Below, one piece after another: positions 30,415 to 39,750 of a DNA stretch of 64,000 nucleotides. This stretch comes from Pseudidiomarina piscicola. Its GTDB lineage: Bacteria; Pseudomonadota; Gammaproteobacteria; Enterobacterales; Alteromonadaceae. The position numbers and the translations under genes were made by a program. The notes below the pieces were generated by a model. The model was not told the DNA's origin. It saw only the letters and a program-made list of their open reading frames with translations, and made no database searches. The number at the start of each line of letters is the position of its first letter. Position 1 is the first letter of the stretch. Where the stretch lies: the NCBI RefSeq assembly GCF_902806985.1, contig NZ_CADCXY010000005.1, positions 1-64,000 of the forward strand, written 5' to 3'.

Positions 30415-30448
30415 ATAGTAAGGTCGGTTTATGACAGTTTGATGAACC
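30415..30448 (-). promoter_or_regulatory. PhoB box plus -10 element upstream of the porin gene
   Basis: Read on the minus strand, 30448-30431 is GGTTCAT-CAAA-CTGTCAT, one perfect and one partial PhoB unit. Exactly 10 bp later comes TACTAT (30420-30415), a good -10 hexamer. The spacing equals that at pstS, pstC and phoB. The predicted leader to ATG 30357 is about 50 bases. Confidence 0.7.
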
Positions 30449-30464
30449 CAAAACAATGATTCTT

Positions 30465-31799
30465 CTACGCGTCACTTTCACGCTTTTCTTGCTCTTCTGG
30501 TGCATCGTCTTCTGACTCTGATTGGTACTCTTCTTGGTCTTGTTGCCGCAACTCTCGCGTCATTTCGCGCATATCAATACCACTTGGGTGCTGGAATACA
30601 CGTAAACCAAACTCAGGCAATATCGACAGTAGATGGTCAAAAATGTCAGATTGTATGCTTTCGTACTTGGTCCACTCAGTGGTATCAGTGAAGCAATAAA
30701 TTTCAATCGGCAGTCCATCCGAGGTCGGGTTAAGTAGGCGCACCATGAGCGTCATTTCTTGGTGAATCTTGGGATGGTGCTTGAGGTACTCAAGAACATA
30801 GGCTCGAAACGTACCTATATTGGTGATTCGGCGCGTATTCACAGGATCTTTACCGGCATCTTCTAATTTTTGATTCCAGTCTTCGAGCTCTTGTTGTTTG
30901 TCTTTAAGATAGTCTTTGAGTAGTTGGAAACGACCGACCGTATCCTCTTCGTCGTCAGTCAAAAAATGTACGCTTTGCTGGTCGAGTAGCAAACTTCGTT
31001 TCACTCGACGCCCGCCAGACTCCACCATGCCTCGCCAGTTTTTGAACGAGTCGGAAATAAAACGGCGCGTTGGAATAAAGGTAATGGTTTTATCCCAGTT
31101 CTGCACTTTCACCTGATGCAGTGCAATATCAATCACATCACCGTCGGCATTAAGGTTCGGCATTTCAACCCAATCGCCGACGCGAATAATATCATTTGAA
31201 GTGATCTGGACACTGGCCACTAGGCTTAACAAGGTGTCTTGGAACACCAACATTAGTACCGCCGCCATCGCACCTAAACCAGATAATAAAATCACCGGTG
31301 ACTTATCGATAAGTACCGCTACCATCAGAATACTGGCCACCGCATAGATGACAATTTTAACGATCTGAATATAACCTTTGATGGGCCGCTCATGAGCATC
31401 AGGCTGACGTTCGTAAAGCGTATTGACGATGGTTAGCGTACCGCTTATTGAACGCGCAATGGTGATCACAATAAAGGCATAGCAAACGTTCGTTATCACC
31501 GTCGTTAGCGCGTCTGGAAGGTTAGGAATCGAGCCGATACCAAAGGCAATCACCAGCGCTGGTACCACATTCGCTAGGCGCGAAATGATGTTTCGCTCGA
31601 TGGCGCGTTTGTCCTTGCCTGCAGGGGTATAACTTAGGATGCGCAATAAGCCACCCAGCAGCACTTTTTTTACAATAAAGTTTGCCAACCAAGCACCGGC
31701 CAATAATAACGCTAGTTTCGCCAGTGTATCCATATCAGGGCGTTCAACTAGCCATTGCTGTGCTTGTTCAAGTTTTTCTTGCACATCTTGCATCAACAT
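30465..31799 (-). CDS. Mechanosensitive ion channel, MscS superfamily (YbdG-like)
   Basis: An inner-membrane channel that relieves osmotic pressure. The 444 residues carry about five membrane segments in the first 195 residues, the MscS-type pore helix and beta domain (LSGLGAMAAVLMLVFQDTLL and IRVGDWVEM, then VKVQNWDKTITFIPTRRF), and a cytoplasmic region with a long insert plus a very acidic C-terminal tail (EDDAPEEQEKRESDA). The layout matches E. coli YbdG (MscM) rather than MscS. ATG 31799 or ATG 31793 could be the start. It lies just upstream of the porin promoter on the same strand. Confidence 0.88.
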   Translation of the reverse strand: MLMQDVQEKLEQAQQWLVERPDMDTLAKLALLLAGAWLANFIVKKVLLGGLLRILSYTPAGKDKRAIERNIISRLANVVPALVIAFGIGSIPNLPDALTTVITNVCYAFIVITIARSISGTLTIVNTLYERQPDAHERPIKGYIQIVKIVIYAVASILMVAVLIDKSPVILLSGLGAMAAVLMLVFQDTLLSLVASVQITSNDIIRVGDWVEMPNLNADGDVIDIALHQVKVQNWDKTITFIPTRRFISDSFKNWRGMVESGGRRVKRSLLLDQQSVHFLTDDEEDTVGRFQLLKDYLKDKQQELEDWNQKLEDAGKDPVNTRRITNIGTFRAYVLEYLKHHPKIHQEMTLMVRLLNPTSDGLPIEIYCFTDTTEWTKYESIQSDIFDHLLSILPEFGLRVFQHPSGIDMREMTRELRQQDQEEYQSESEDDAPEEQEKRESDA

Positions 31800-31967
31800 T
31801 CGTCACTCACTACTTATCGGTTGTTTAGGCGGACAGCGCCCTAATTTATAACAAAAATTGGCGCCATTAGCTCCCCTTTTTGCATGAACCTAGCATTCCT
31901 CTGGCTAACAGTTGCGATTCAGCTTGATTGGGATAAACTGACTGCATCTTATCAAATAGGTTATTCG

Positions 31968-33710
31968 ATGTCGGGCACCACAAATATTTCTAAATCGCTG
32001 CTGACCAACGTGCTTTCAGTCTATTTCGTACTGACCCTGACCGTTACCTGTGTGCAAGTGATGGGAGAGTACTTCGATACGAAGAACCAGTTGGTGCAAG
32101 AGTTACAGAATCAACAGAGTACGTTTAGTAACTCCCTTGCCCGCTCGCTGTGGGAATACAACAACCCCCAAATTGAAGCCATCGCCGAAGGATTAATTAA
32201 TATCCCAGCGATCGCAGGTATTGCGATACGCGATGAAACCGGTGACACCATAGTGAAGCTCGGGCTCACCGACAACGTCAATTCATTGAACCTACATGCT
32301 GACGTCGAAGACCGCATTATTGCAGAGCGTAATGGCCTGTTCGGTTACTACTCAGCAATTATTTTCGAATTTGCTGGCGACTCTATCCGCGTTGGTGATG
32401 TGACCTTGTTCTCAACCCGCGACATTGCACTTGATCGGATCAAATTCAGTCTGTACTTCATCTTTGGTAATGCCATCATCAAAAGTACCTTTTTGATTGT
32501 GTTATTTACCCTTGCCTTTCATCGCATGTTAAATCGTCCGATGAACCTGCTCACTCAGCAAATTCGTAATTTTCGGCTCGATGATCTAGAGCACTCTCGT
32601 ATTAACCTCAAGAGTAATCGTCATACTGAGTTTAATATGGTTGAGCAAGCTTATAACCAGTTGTTGGATAACCTCGAAGATTATCAAGAAGACCTTGAGC
32701 GAACACAACAACAGTTGGTCCACGCTAACCGAAAATTAGATGAGCAAAACGCAGTATTGGAACAAGAAGTTGCTCGCAAGACGTCAAGTTTAAGCCAAGT
32801 ACTCACCGATTTAGAGCGCCGCAAAGGTGAGTTGGAACGCCGACAAACTAAATTAGAACAAGAAATTCGCCAACGTAAAATTGTCGAAGACGATTTACGT
32901 GAAACCAACTCACAACTACAGTCATCGGTCACTGCTTTCGAACGCGTTCAGGATCAGTTACTTGAGGCTGAGAAACTAGCATCCCTTGGCCGTTTGGTCG
33001 GTGGCATCACCCACGATGTAAATACACCGTTAGGTATTGGCATTACCGCCGCAAGCCTGGTCAAAGATAAACTCGATAACATGCAGCAAGCGCTCGAAAA
33101 TAAAGAGCTTACCGAGTCGCAATTACGCACTTTACTTGGCGCCAGTTTAGAGAGCGCGCAACTGCTTGAAAATAACTTGGGTCGCGCCTCTGAGTTGCTC
33201 GATAGTTTCAAACAAGTCGCTGTTGACCAGACCTCAACGGCAGTGCGTGAAATCAATCTGGCGAATTATGTAAGCCATGTTTTACTCGCATTACAGCCTC
33301 GTCTTAAAAGCACCTCTCATACGGTCAACATTGACTGTCCGCCAGATCTTAATGCGCGGTGTCATGCAGGTGCCTTAGCCCAAATTATCACCAACCTCGT
33401 GCTCAACTCACTGATTCATGCATTTGCGGAGGACCAGCAAGGCGAGATAACATTGGCGTTTAGTCGCCATGGCGACCGCTTAGTGATTGACTATAGAGAT
33501 AACGGTAAAGGACTCACTGAAGAACAACAGCAGCACCTGTTCGAACCGTTTTTTACCACGCGACGCGACTACGGTGGCAGTGGTTTAGGTACTCATATTA
33601 TCCGTAATCTAGTTGAGCAAACCTTTAATGGTACTGTTAGCGTGCAGTCGGCACCAGGTGAAGGCCTCGCTTATCACATCAAATTACCAATTCAATTTAT
33701 CGATAGCTAA
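31968..33710 (+). CDS. Orphan membrane sensor histidine kinase
   Basis: 580 residues from ATG 31968, preferred because AGG lies seven bases upstream. An extension to 31884 adds a doubtful leader. It has a first membrane helix (about 12-33), an extracytoplasmic sensor of about 130 residues, a second helix (about 165-190), a HAMP-like segment, and a long coiled coil (about 235-325). The kinase core has H-box GGITHDVNTPLGIG, N-box IITNLVLNSLIHAF, and G boxes DNGKGL and GGSGLGTHI. The H-box is of the non-canonical HDVNTP type. No response regulator is adjacent. The signal and partner are unknown. It is 34 bp upstream of rdgC. Confidence 0.85.
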   Translation: MSGTTNISKSLLTNVLSVYFVLTLTVTCVQVMGEYFDTKNQLVQELQNQQSTFSNSLARSLWEYNNPQIEAIAEGLINIPAIAGIAIRDETGDTIVKLGLTDNVNSLNLHADVEDRIIAERNGLFGYYSAIIFEFAGDSIRVGDVTLFSTRDIALDRIKFSLYFIFGNAIIKSTFLIVLFTLAFHRMLNRPMNLLTQQIRNFRLDDLEHSRINLKSNRHTEFNMVEQAYNQLLDNLEDYQEDLERTQQQLVHANRKLDEQNAVLEQEVARKTSSLSQVLTDLERRKGELERRQTKLEQEIRQRKIVEDDLRETNSQLQSSVTAFERVQDQLLEAEKLASLGRLVGGITHDVNTPLGIGITAASLVKDKLDNMQQALENKELTESQLRTLLGASLESAQLLENNLGRASELLDSFKQVAVDQTSTAVREINLANYVSHVLLALQPRLKSTSHTVNIDCPPDLNARCHAGALAQIITNLVLNSLIHAFAEDQQGEITLAFSRHGDRLVIDYRDNGKGLTEEQQQHLFEPFFTTRRDYGGSGLGTHIIRNLVEQTFNGTVSVQSAPGEGLAYHIKLPIQFIDS

Positions 33711-33744
33711 GCTAACTTAGCAGTAAACACCAAGGAAAGAAGTT

Positions 33745-34653
33745 ATGTGGTTTCGCAATTTGCGTATATATACGTTAGCTGATGATTTTCAACTCTCCGA
33801 AGATTTAGCTCCAGCTCTTAACGAGCATCAATTTAAACCTTGTGGTCGCAGCGAATTGGCTAGCTTTGGCTGGTCGTCACCGTTTGGCCCACGCAGCGAA
33901 GAATTATTTCACAAAATAGGCAATGCCTATTTGTTTTGCGCGCGCAAAGAAGAAAAAGTATTACCCAGTAGTGTCGTCAACGCGCAGCTTGAAGAACAGA
34001 TAGAAGCCATCGAAGCAGATCAAGGTCGCCGCGTGGTTGGCAAAGAAAAACAGTCGTTGAAAGAAGACCTTGTGCACCAGCTTTTACCCCAAGCATTTAC
34101 TCGTTTTAAACTGACCTGGGGCATGCTCGATATGGAAAATCGTATCGTCGTCGTCGACGCTTCTGCAAGTAATCAAGCCGAAGACTTCTTAGGCTTGATG
34201 CGCAGCAGCCTCGGCTCGTTGCCAGTGAAGCCTTGGTTTAGTGAACAGCCGACCGAACTGTACTTTACGCAATGGTTGAAGCAAGGCCAGTTACCCGGCG
34301 ACTTTAATTTTGGTGACGAAGCTGAACTGCGATCCAGCGACGAAGAAGGCGGTATTATTCGCTGTAAAAAGCATGAGCTCACCAGCCCTGAAATCACGGC
34401 CCACCTAGAGCATGGCAAACAAGTAACTAAGCTTGCCGTTGAATGGCAAGAACGTATCACTATGGTGCTCGAGCAAGACATGGCGATTAAACGCTTTAAA
34501 GCCACTGACGTTCTGCTAGACGACCAAGATAAGCTCGTTGATGCGACGCCTGAGCAAAAAATAGACGCCGATTTTGCACTGTTAAGTGGTGAGTTACATG
34601 CACTATTCCCAGCACTCGTGAGTTTATTTAACGACGAAATCAGCGTAGATTAA
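33745..34653 (+). CDS. rdgC: Recombination-associated protein RdgC
   Basis: RdgC forms a ring that binds double-stranded DNA and limits RecA loading, and in Neisseria it is needed for pilin variation. The 302 residues match E. coli RdgC in length (303) and in signatures such as the start MWFRNLRIYTL, FGWSSPFGPRSEELFH and LLPQAFTRFKLTWGMLD. AAGGAAAG lies upstream of ATG 33745. It follows the sensor kinase by 34 bp on the same strand, possibly as a read-through unit rather than a functional one. Confidence 0.95.
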   Translation: MWFRNLRIYTLADDFQLSEDLAPALNEHQFKPCGRSELASFGWSSPFGPRSEELFHKIGNAYLFCARKEEKVLPSSVVNAQLEEQIEAIEADQGRRVVGKEKQSLKEDLVHQLLPQAFTRFKLTWGMLDMENRIVVVDASASNQAEDFLGLMRSSLGSLPVKPWFSEQPTELYFTQWLKQGQLPGDFNFGDEAELRSSDEEGGIIRCKKHELTSPEITAHLEHGKQVTKLAVEWQERITMVLEQDMAIKRFKATDVLLDDQDKLVDATPEQKIDADFALLSGELHALFPALVSLFNDEISVD

Positions 34654-34692
34654 TAGCGTTTATACCACCAAAATAAGAACCATAGGTGCACT

Positions 34693-36369
34693 ATGAAAAC
34701 ATACAAAACTTTTACCCTAACCGCCTTAGCGCTGCTAACTCTAAGTGCATGTGGGCAACAACAACCAGCAACACAGCCGACCGATGAAACGGCCGCACCG
34801 CCCGCTCACGTATTAACGCAAGAAGCTGAGCAACGTTTAGATATTTATCAACCTGTCGACTTAACCGCAGACCTGAGCCATTTAAGCGCGGATCAAAAAC
34901 GCATGCTTGGGTTATTGATTGATGCCTCAAAAATTATGGACGAGCTATTTTGGCAGCAAGCCTACACAGGCGAAAAGGAACAGTTACTCAGTCAACTCGA
35001 CAATCAAGAAGTACGCAAGTTTGTCGAGATTAATTACGGCCCATGGGATCGCCTCGATAATAACCAAGCATTTCTCACTGGCTTTGGAGCTAAACCCGAA
35101 GGTGCTAACTTTTACCCGGCAGACATGACCAAAGCTGAGTTTGAGCAGGCTGACTTTGCCGGCAAAATCGATCTTTATACGTTAGTACGTCGCAATGATG
35201 CCGGTGAGCTGTACAGTATTCCGTATAACCAGGCCTATAAAGAGCAACTCACCGCAGCGGCGGATCTACTCAGAGACGCTGCAGAGCTAGCCAGCAGTGA
35301 AAGCTTCGCCAACTACCTTCAATTACGTGCCGATGCCTTTGAAAGCAATAGCTATCAGCAATCTGATTTCGCGTGGATGGAAATGACCGACAATGCGATT
35401 GATATTGTGATGGGTCCTATTGAAACCTATGAAGATCAGCTTTACGGCTATCGCGCAGGGTTTGAGTCGTATGTATTGCTTAAAGACTTAGCCTGGAGCG
35501 AGCGTCTCGAAAAATATGCCGCTTATTTGCCTGAACTGCAACGTGGCTTACCGGTTGCAGAAGAGTACAAAGCAGAAGTACCCGGCTCAGGCGCACAGCT
35601 CAATGCCTACGATGTCATCTATTATGCCGGACACTCGAATGCTGGCAGCAAAACCATTGCCATTAACTTACCGAACGACGAACAAGTTCAGTTAGAAAAA
35701 GGCACCCGTCGCTTACAATTGAAAAACGCCATGCGTGCGAAATTTGATGAAATTTTAGTGCCCATCGCCGACCAATTGATTGTGCCAGAACAGCGTCAAC
35801 ACATTACGTTCGATGCGTTTTTTGCCAACACCATGTTTCATGAAGTTGCACACGGCTTAGGAATAAAAAATACCATTGATGGCTCGAATACCGTTCGTCA
35901 AGCACTCAAAGAACATGCCTCGCCTTTAGAAGAAGGTAAAGCGGACATCCTCGGGCTTTATATGGTCACCCAGCTACTCGAAAAGGGGGTCATAGAGGAA
36001 GGTCAACTAGAGGACTATTACACGACCTTTTTAGCTGGAATCTTCCGTTCGGTGCGCTTCGGTGCCTCAAGTGCTCATGGCAAAGCCAATATGATCCGCT
36101 TCAATTATTTTGCTGAAGCCGGTGCCTTTACCCGTAACGAACAAGGTCAATACGCAGTGGATATGAGTGCCATGCGCGAGGCCATGACCAGTCTTTCAGA
36201 TAAGATCCTGACCTTACAGGGTGATGGCGATTATCAAGGCGTTGGTGAACTGTTCGACACCATGGGCAATGTCGGTGACACCTTGCAAACAGATCTCGAT
36301 CGTTTATCTGCCGCTAATATTCCGGTGGATATTACCTTCAACCAAGGTAAACAAACCCTCGGGCTCTAA
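34693..36369 (+). CDS. M49-type (dipeptidyl-peptidase III-like) zinc metallopeptidase lipoprotein
   Basis: A 558-residue exported hydrolase with lipobox LSAC at about residues 17-20 and a Gln/Thr-rich linker. The zinc site is HEVAHGLG plus EEGKADILG, matching the HExxH...EExxxD arrangement of DPP III-like proteins fused to Nudix domains in plants. Animal and yeast DPP III have HExxGH with an extra residue. The likely role is cleavage of peptides or related bonds outside the inner membrane, and the substrate is unknown. Gly after the lipidated Cys predicts the outer membrane. Start ATG 34693 has AGG six bases upstream. Confidence 0.82.
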   Translation: MKTYKTFTLTALALLTLSACGQQQPATQPTDETAAPPAHVLTQEAEQRLDIYQPVDLTADLSHLSADQKRMLGLLIDASKIMDELFWQQAYTGEKEQLLSQLDNQEVRKFVEINYGPWDRLDNNQAFLTGFGAKPEGANFYPADMTKAEFEQADFAGKIDLYTLVRRNDAGELYSIPYNQAYKEQLTAAADLLRDAAELASSESFANYLQLRADAFESNSYQQSDFAWMEMTDNAIDIVMGPIETYEDQLYGYRAGFESYVLLKDLAWSERLEKYAAYLPELQRGLPVAEEYKAEVPGSGAQLNAYDVIYYAGHSNAGSKTIAINLPNDEQVQLEKGTRRLQLKNAMRAKFDEILVPIADQLIVPEQRQHITFDAFFANTMFHEVAHGLGIKNTIDGSNTVRQALKEHASPLEEGKADILGLYMVTQLLEKGVIEEGQLEDYYTTFLAGIFRSVRFGASSAHGKANMIRFNYFAEAGAFTRNEQGQYAVDMSAMREAMTSLSDKILTLQGDGDYQGVGELFDTMGNVGDTLQTDLDRLSAANIPVDITFNQGKQTLGL

Positions 36370-36378
36370 CTTTTAGCG

Positions 36379-36406
36379 CGGCGCTGTGCGCTCAAGTAGA
36401 GCGCCG
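36379..36406 (+). terminator. GC-rich hairpin after the M49 peptidase gene
   Basis: GCGGCGCT (36379-36386) pairs with AGCGCCGC (36399-36406) around a 12-base loop, 10 bp after the stop codon. There is no T tract after it, so it may be a weak or factor-dependent terminator. The remaining 130 bp to srmB contain a TATAAA near 36471-36476 that may be part of the srmB promoter. Confidence 0.4.
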
Positions 36407-36536
36407 CACTCTAGCAAACCAATCAACTTGACAGCTTTTGCTGACTTTCATCGCACAAATCCCTTCTTTGATATAAAATTGCAGTCATCATTACTAAACC
36501 TGACGAAAGTTATCGTTTGGCTTAAAGGAAAACATC

Positions 36537-37760
36537 ATGACCCCCGATTGGGATCAACTAGAACTCGACGACGAATTAATTGACGTTTTGCTTGGCGCAG
36601 AACTTAACAAACCAGCTAAAGTGCAACAGGCCGTGATCCCTTTGGCACTGGCTGGCCAAGATTTGTTGGTCAACTCGCCAACCGGCACGGGTAAAACGCT
36701 TGCGTTTTTATTGCCAGCATTGCAGCACTTAATCGACTTTCCACGCCAACAACCTGGCGGTGCTCGGGTGCTTATCTTAGCGCCTACCCGTGAACTCGCA
36801 CAGCAAATCGCCGAACAAGCAGACGCATTTGAAGAGACCACCGGCTTGCGCTCAGTGCTTATCACGGGTGGCGTCAACTACGGTAGTCAGCACCAGTTAT
36901 TAGAAAATCCCCATGATATTTTGGTGGCGACGCCAGGTCGACTGCTCGACCTTTTGAATGCCGAACAATATGAACTCGAACATATTGAGTGGCTGATTAT
37001 TGATGAAGCCGATCGCATGCTTGATATGGGCTTTTCCGAGTCAGTGAAAATGATTGCCCATTCGGCCTTGCAGCTAAAACAGTCGCTACTGTTTTCAGCC
37101 ACCCTTGAAAGCCCAGGCGTGCTGCGCTTCTCGGCGGCCATTCAAAATGAGCCTGAACACATTGTGGTGCAGCCGCCTAAGCGCGAAAAAGGTAAAATTT
37201 TACAACGCTGGTATCAGGCAGACACCGCCGATCATAAACTAAAATTATTGCTACGCTTGCTGAACGATTATCCAGGGCGCCGCGTTATTTTTGTGCGCAC
37301 CCGTGAAAAGGTAGAAGAACTTTCGGCAAAGCTTTGGAGTGCCGAAGTTAAAAACCTTACTCTGCGTGGCGATATGCCCCAAGATGAGCGCCAGAAAATA
37401 ATCGCACGCATGGAAACCTTTGCCGATGCCACCTTGATAGCAACAGATATTGCCGCTCGAGGGTTAGACATTGAAGATATTGAGCTAGTTGTTAACTATG
37501 ATTTACCCCGCCAAGCAGATATCTACCTGCACCGTATCGGACGTACCGCGCGAGCCGGTAAAAGTGGTGTTGCGGTAAACTTGGTCGAAGCCCACGACGC
37601 TGAATTGCTGGGTCGTATTGAACGCTATCAAGACACTAAAATTGAGCGGCGGGTCTTCGCTGAGCTTAAACCACAATATAAATTTCCTGACCCGAAAAAG
37701 CGCGCGAAAAAGAAAAAGCGCAAGAAAGCCGACGCTAAGAAGAAGACGAAGAAGTCTTAG
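36537..37760 (+). CDS. srmB: DEAD-box ATP-dependent RNA helicase, SrmB-like
   Basis: An RNA helicase probably assisting large ribosomal subunit assembly. The 407 residues contain motif I PTGTGKT, motif Ia PTRELAQQ, motif II DEAD in LIIDEADRMLDMGFSESV, SAT (SATLE), and motif VI HRIGRTARAGKSG, in normal order. The C-terminus is a basic Lys-rich tail, as in RNA-binding tails of SrmB. Length and tail fit SrmB better than RhlE or DbpA, but assignment among DEAD proteins is by resemblance. AAAGGA precedes ATG 36537. The last 26 bp overlap the convergent vanZ-like gene. Confidence 0.9.
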   Translation: MTPDWDQLELDDELIDVLLGAELNKPAKVQQAVIPLALAGQDLLVNSPTGTGKTLAFLLPALQHLIDFPRQQPGGARVLILAPTRELAQQIAEQADAFEETTGLRSVLITGGVNYGSQHQLLENPHDILVATPGRLLDLLNAEQYELEHIEWLIIDEADRMLDMGFSESVKMIAHSALQLKQSLLFSATLESPGVLRFSAAIQNEPEHIVVQPPKREKGKILQRWYQADTADHKLKLLLRLLNDYPGRRVIFVRTREKVEELSAKLWSAEVKNLTLRGDMPQDERQKIIARMETFADATLIATDIAARGLDIEDIELVVNYDLPRQADIYLHRIGRTARAGKSGVAVNLVEAHDAELLGRIERYQDTKIERRVFAELKPQYKFPDPKKRAKKKKRKKADAKKKTKKS

Positions 37761-38115
37761 ATTGTTTCTTACGGTGGCGCATAAAGCGCCACCAGGCTAT
37801 CAAATAAAAGCTCGCCGCACCTGCGCCATCTGCCAATAAGTCTCCCCAACTCGATGTACGATACGGCAATAACTGCTGAATATATTCAATCAGTACGCCA
37901 TAACCTGTCAGCACTATGAGGGCCAACCAAATGGGGATCGGGAACGCGTGATGGAACGCCCAAGCAAGGACAAAAAATGCAGCAAAATGCACCACTTTAT
38001 CAAGGTGTTCGAAGCGCGGTAGGTCGCCGCTCGATACCTGCATTAAGAATGATGCTGTAACCACCGCCAGCAACGCAATAAAGAGTGCACGCGCCCAATT
38101 CTTAGAACTCATCAA
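37735..38115 (-). CDS. VanZ-like family membrane protein
   Basis: 126 residues with about four hydrophobic segments, matching small VanZ-like proteins. Visible landmarks are FEHLDKVVHFAAFFVLAWAF and the later YGVLIEYIQQLLPYRTSSWGDLLADGAGA, in which the conserved Glu and Asp residues of the family occur. No biochemical function is known for these small forms. It is downstream of thiI on the same strand (27-bp gap) and overlaps the 3' end of srmB by 26 bp. Confidence 0.8.
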   Translation of the reverse strand: MMSSKNWARALFIALLAVVTASFLMQVSSGDLPRFEHLDKVVHFAAFFVLAWAFHHAFPIPIWLALIVLTGYGVLIEYIQQLLPYRTSSWGDLLADGAGAASFYLIAWWRFMRHRKKQSKTSSSSS

Positions 38116-38142
38116 AGATCCTTGTCGGTTACCACTTCAACC

Positions 38143-39636
38143 CTAACGTGGGGGTTGATAAACGCCTACATTGTTATAGCCTTGCTCTTGTAAGTAAAGA
38201 GCCTGGAGCTTACTCATTACACCTTTTTCACAATAAAGTAGGTAATGCTGCTTTTTATCAAGCTCAGCAAAGGCTGTCGCAAGCTTAAAGAATGGAATAC
38301 TGGTGACTTCTATACCTTCAGGGAGTTGCCCTAACGGACGTGCTTCTTGCTCATCGAGACTGCGGATATCGATGATGACCTCACCCGCTTGCACTGAATC
38401 AACGGTACTTACCGGCTGCACCAGCTCATCGGTTGCCTCGCCAATGTGTCGCACGTCTTCAACATTCGCCGCTCGAACAACTTTTTGCAGCAATTCAGGG
38501 TCGAGCTTCGCCTCAGCTTCAGCAACGGCATCGCGTTGCGCTTTCACGGTTGGCTTGATCGAAATCACTCCACAATATTCCGGCATACTGCGGGCTATAT
38601 CGGCGGTGCCAATGTGCTCGGCAATATTAATGATCTCTTGCTTATCCATGGTGATGAGAGGCCGCAGTACTAAACCATCGATCGCCTCATCGATAACACT
38701 TAAGTTGCTTAAGGTCTGGCTTGAAACTTGGCCTAAAGCCTCGCCAGTAACCAGCGCACTGGCGTTAATACGGCGCGCCACAATTTGCGCTGTGCGTAAC
38801 ATTTGGCGCTTAAGCACCACCCCCATCAAGCCATTGTCGACCTCTGCCAAAATCTCTTCCACCACCGGCGCAAAATCAATGCTAATAAATTTCAGCGGAT
38901 GGGAACTTGCAAAGGTGTTCCATAGGTAATAAGCCGTTTGGCGTACCCCAGTTTCATGACGGTCGCCACCTAGATTGAAAAAGCAAAAGTGAGTACGTGC
39001 ACCACGACGGAGCAATTGAAAACTGGCAACACTTGAGTCAAAGCCACCTGACAATAAGCTCACCACGGTTTCTTGGGTGGGTAAGGGGAATCCGCCTAGG
39101 CCTTTTTGTTTGTCACCAAAAACCCGTACGGTATCGTTATCAACTTCAATGCGTACTTCAATAGTGGGTCGACGTAACTCCACTCGCGTACCTTCAACAT
39201 TTTGCAATACGGCGCCACCGATATAGCGCTCTAGATCCATCGATCGAAACCCGTGCTTGCCTTTTCGATTGACCCGCACTGCAAAACTCTGCTGTTTTAA
39301 CCGTTCACCCCAAGTCGCCAACACTTGCGCGGCAATAGGCGTAAAGTCGGCTTCCTCGGTCGAATTCAGCGTAAGCTCGTGCGAGCGGCTAAACCATGCA
39401 ATACCCGGAATATTTCGTAATTCGTCGCTAATTTGTTCGGCTACTTGCTGATCTTGGCTGGCGACATTAACTTCAATACGATCCCAAAGCCACAATACCT
39501 TGATGGGTGCGGCGTCTTCGATCTCGACACGTTTAAGAATATTTTTTAGGTTGCTAACCAGTACCTTGCCGTAGCGTTTGCGAACACCTTTACTCTTAAT
39601 GGTGATTTCGGCATGTAAGCGAATAACAAATTTCAT
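38143..39636 (-). CDS. thiI: tRNA 4-thiouridine synthetase ThiI with rhodanese domain
   Basis: ThiI makes 4-thiouridine at position 8 of tRNA and delivers sulfur for the thiamine thiazole. The 497 residues contain an N-terminal ferredoxin-like and THUMP region (about 1-165), the PP-loop VSLLSGGFDSSVASF, the Cys of MPEYCGVISIKPTVKA (equivalent to E. coli Cys344), and a C-terminal rhodanese domain with YCEKGVMSKLQALYLQEQGY holding the persulfide Cys. E. coli ThiI is 482 residues. It is divergent from xseB-ispA-dxs, the conserved neighbourhood in Gammaproteobacteria. Confidence 0.96.
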   Translation of the reverse strand: MKFVIRLHAEITIKSKGVRKRYGKVLVSNLKNILKRVEIEDAAPIKVLWLWDRIEVNVASQDQQVAEQISDELRNIPGIAWFSRSHELTLNSTEEADFTPIAAQVLATWGERLKQQSFAVRVNRKGKHGFRSMDLERYIGGAVLQNVEGTRVELRRPTIEVRIEVDNDTVRVFGDKQKGLGGFPLPTQETVVSLLSGGFDSSVASFQLLRRGARTHFCFFNLGGDRHETGVRQTAYYLWNTFASSHPLKFISIDFAPVVEEILAEVDNGLMGVVLKRQMLRTAQIVARRINASALVTGEALGQVSSQTLSNLSVIDEAIDGLVLRPLITMDKQEIINIAEHIGTADIARSMPEYCGVISIKPTVKAQRDAVAEAEAKLDPELLQKVVRAANVEDVRHIGEATDELVQPVSTVDSVQAGEVIIDIRSLDEQEARPLGQLPEGIEVTSIPFFKLATAFAELDKKQHYLLYCEKGVMSKLQALYLQEQGYNNVGVYQPPR

Positions 39637-39750
39637 CAGATGGCGACTTCTTTTACTTTAAAAACGCGCTAGTATACCTGATTTGACGGTCCATCGGAAT
39701 CAGGGTAAGTTGTGCGCCACTGTGCGCCACATAGAATAATAGGTACTGCT

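Noticed and set aside
38303-38929. 208-codon frame antisense to thiI
   Set aside because: Ser/Thr-rich product with no family resemblance, and thiI is complete and conserved on the opposite strand.
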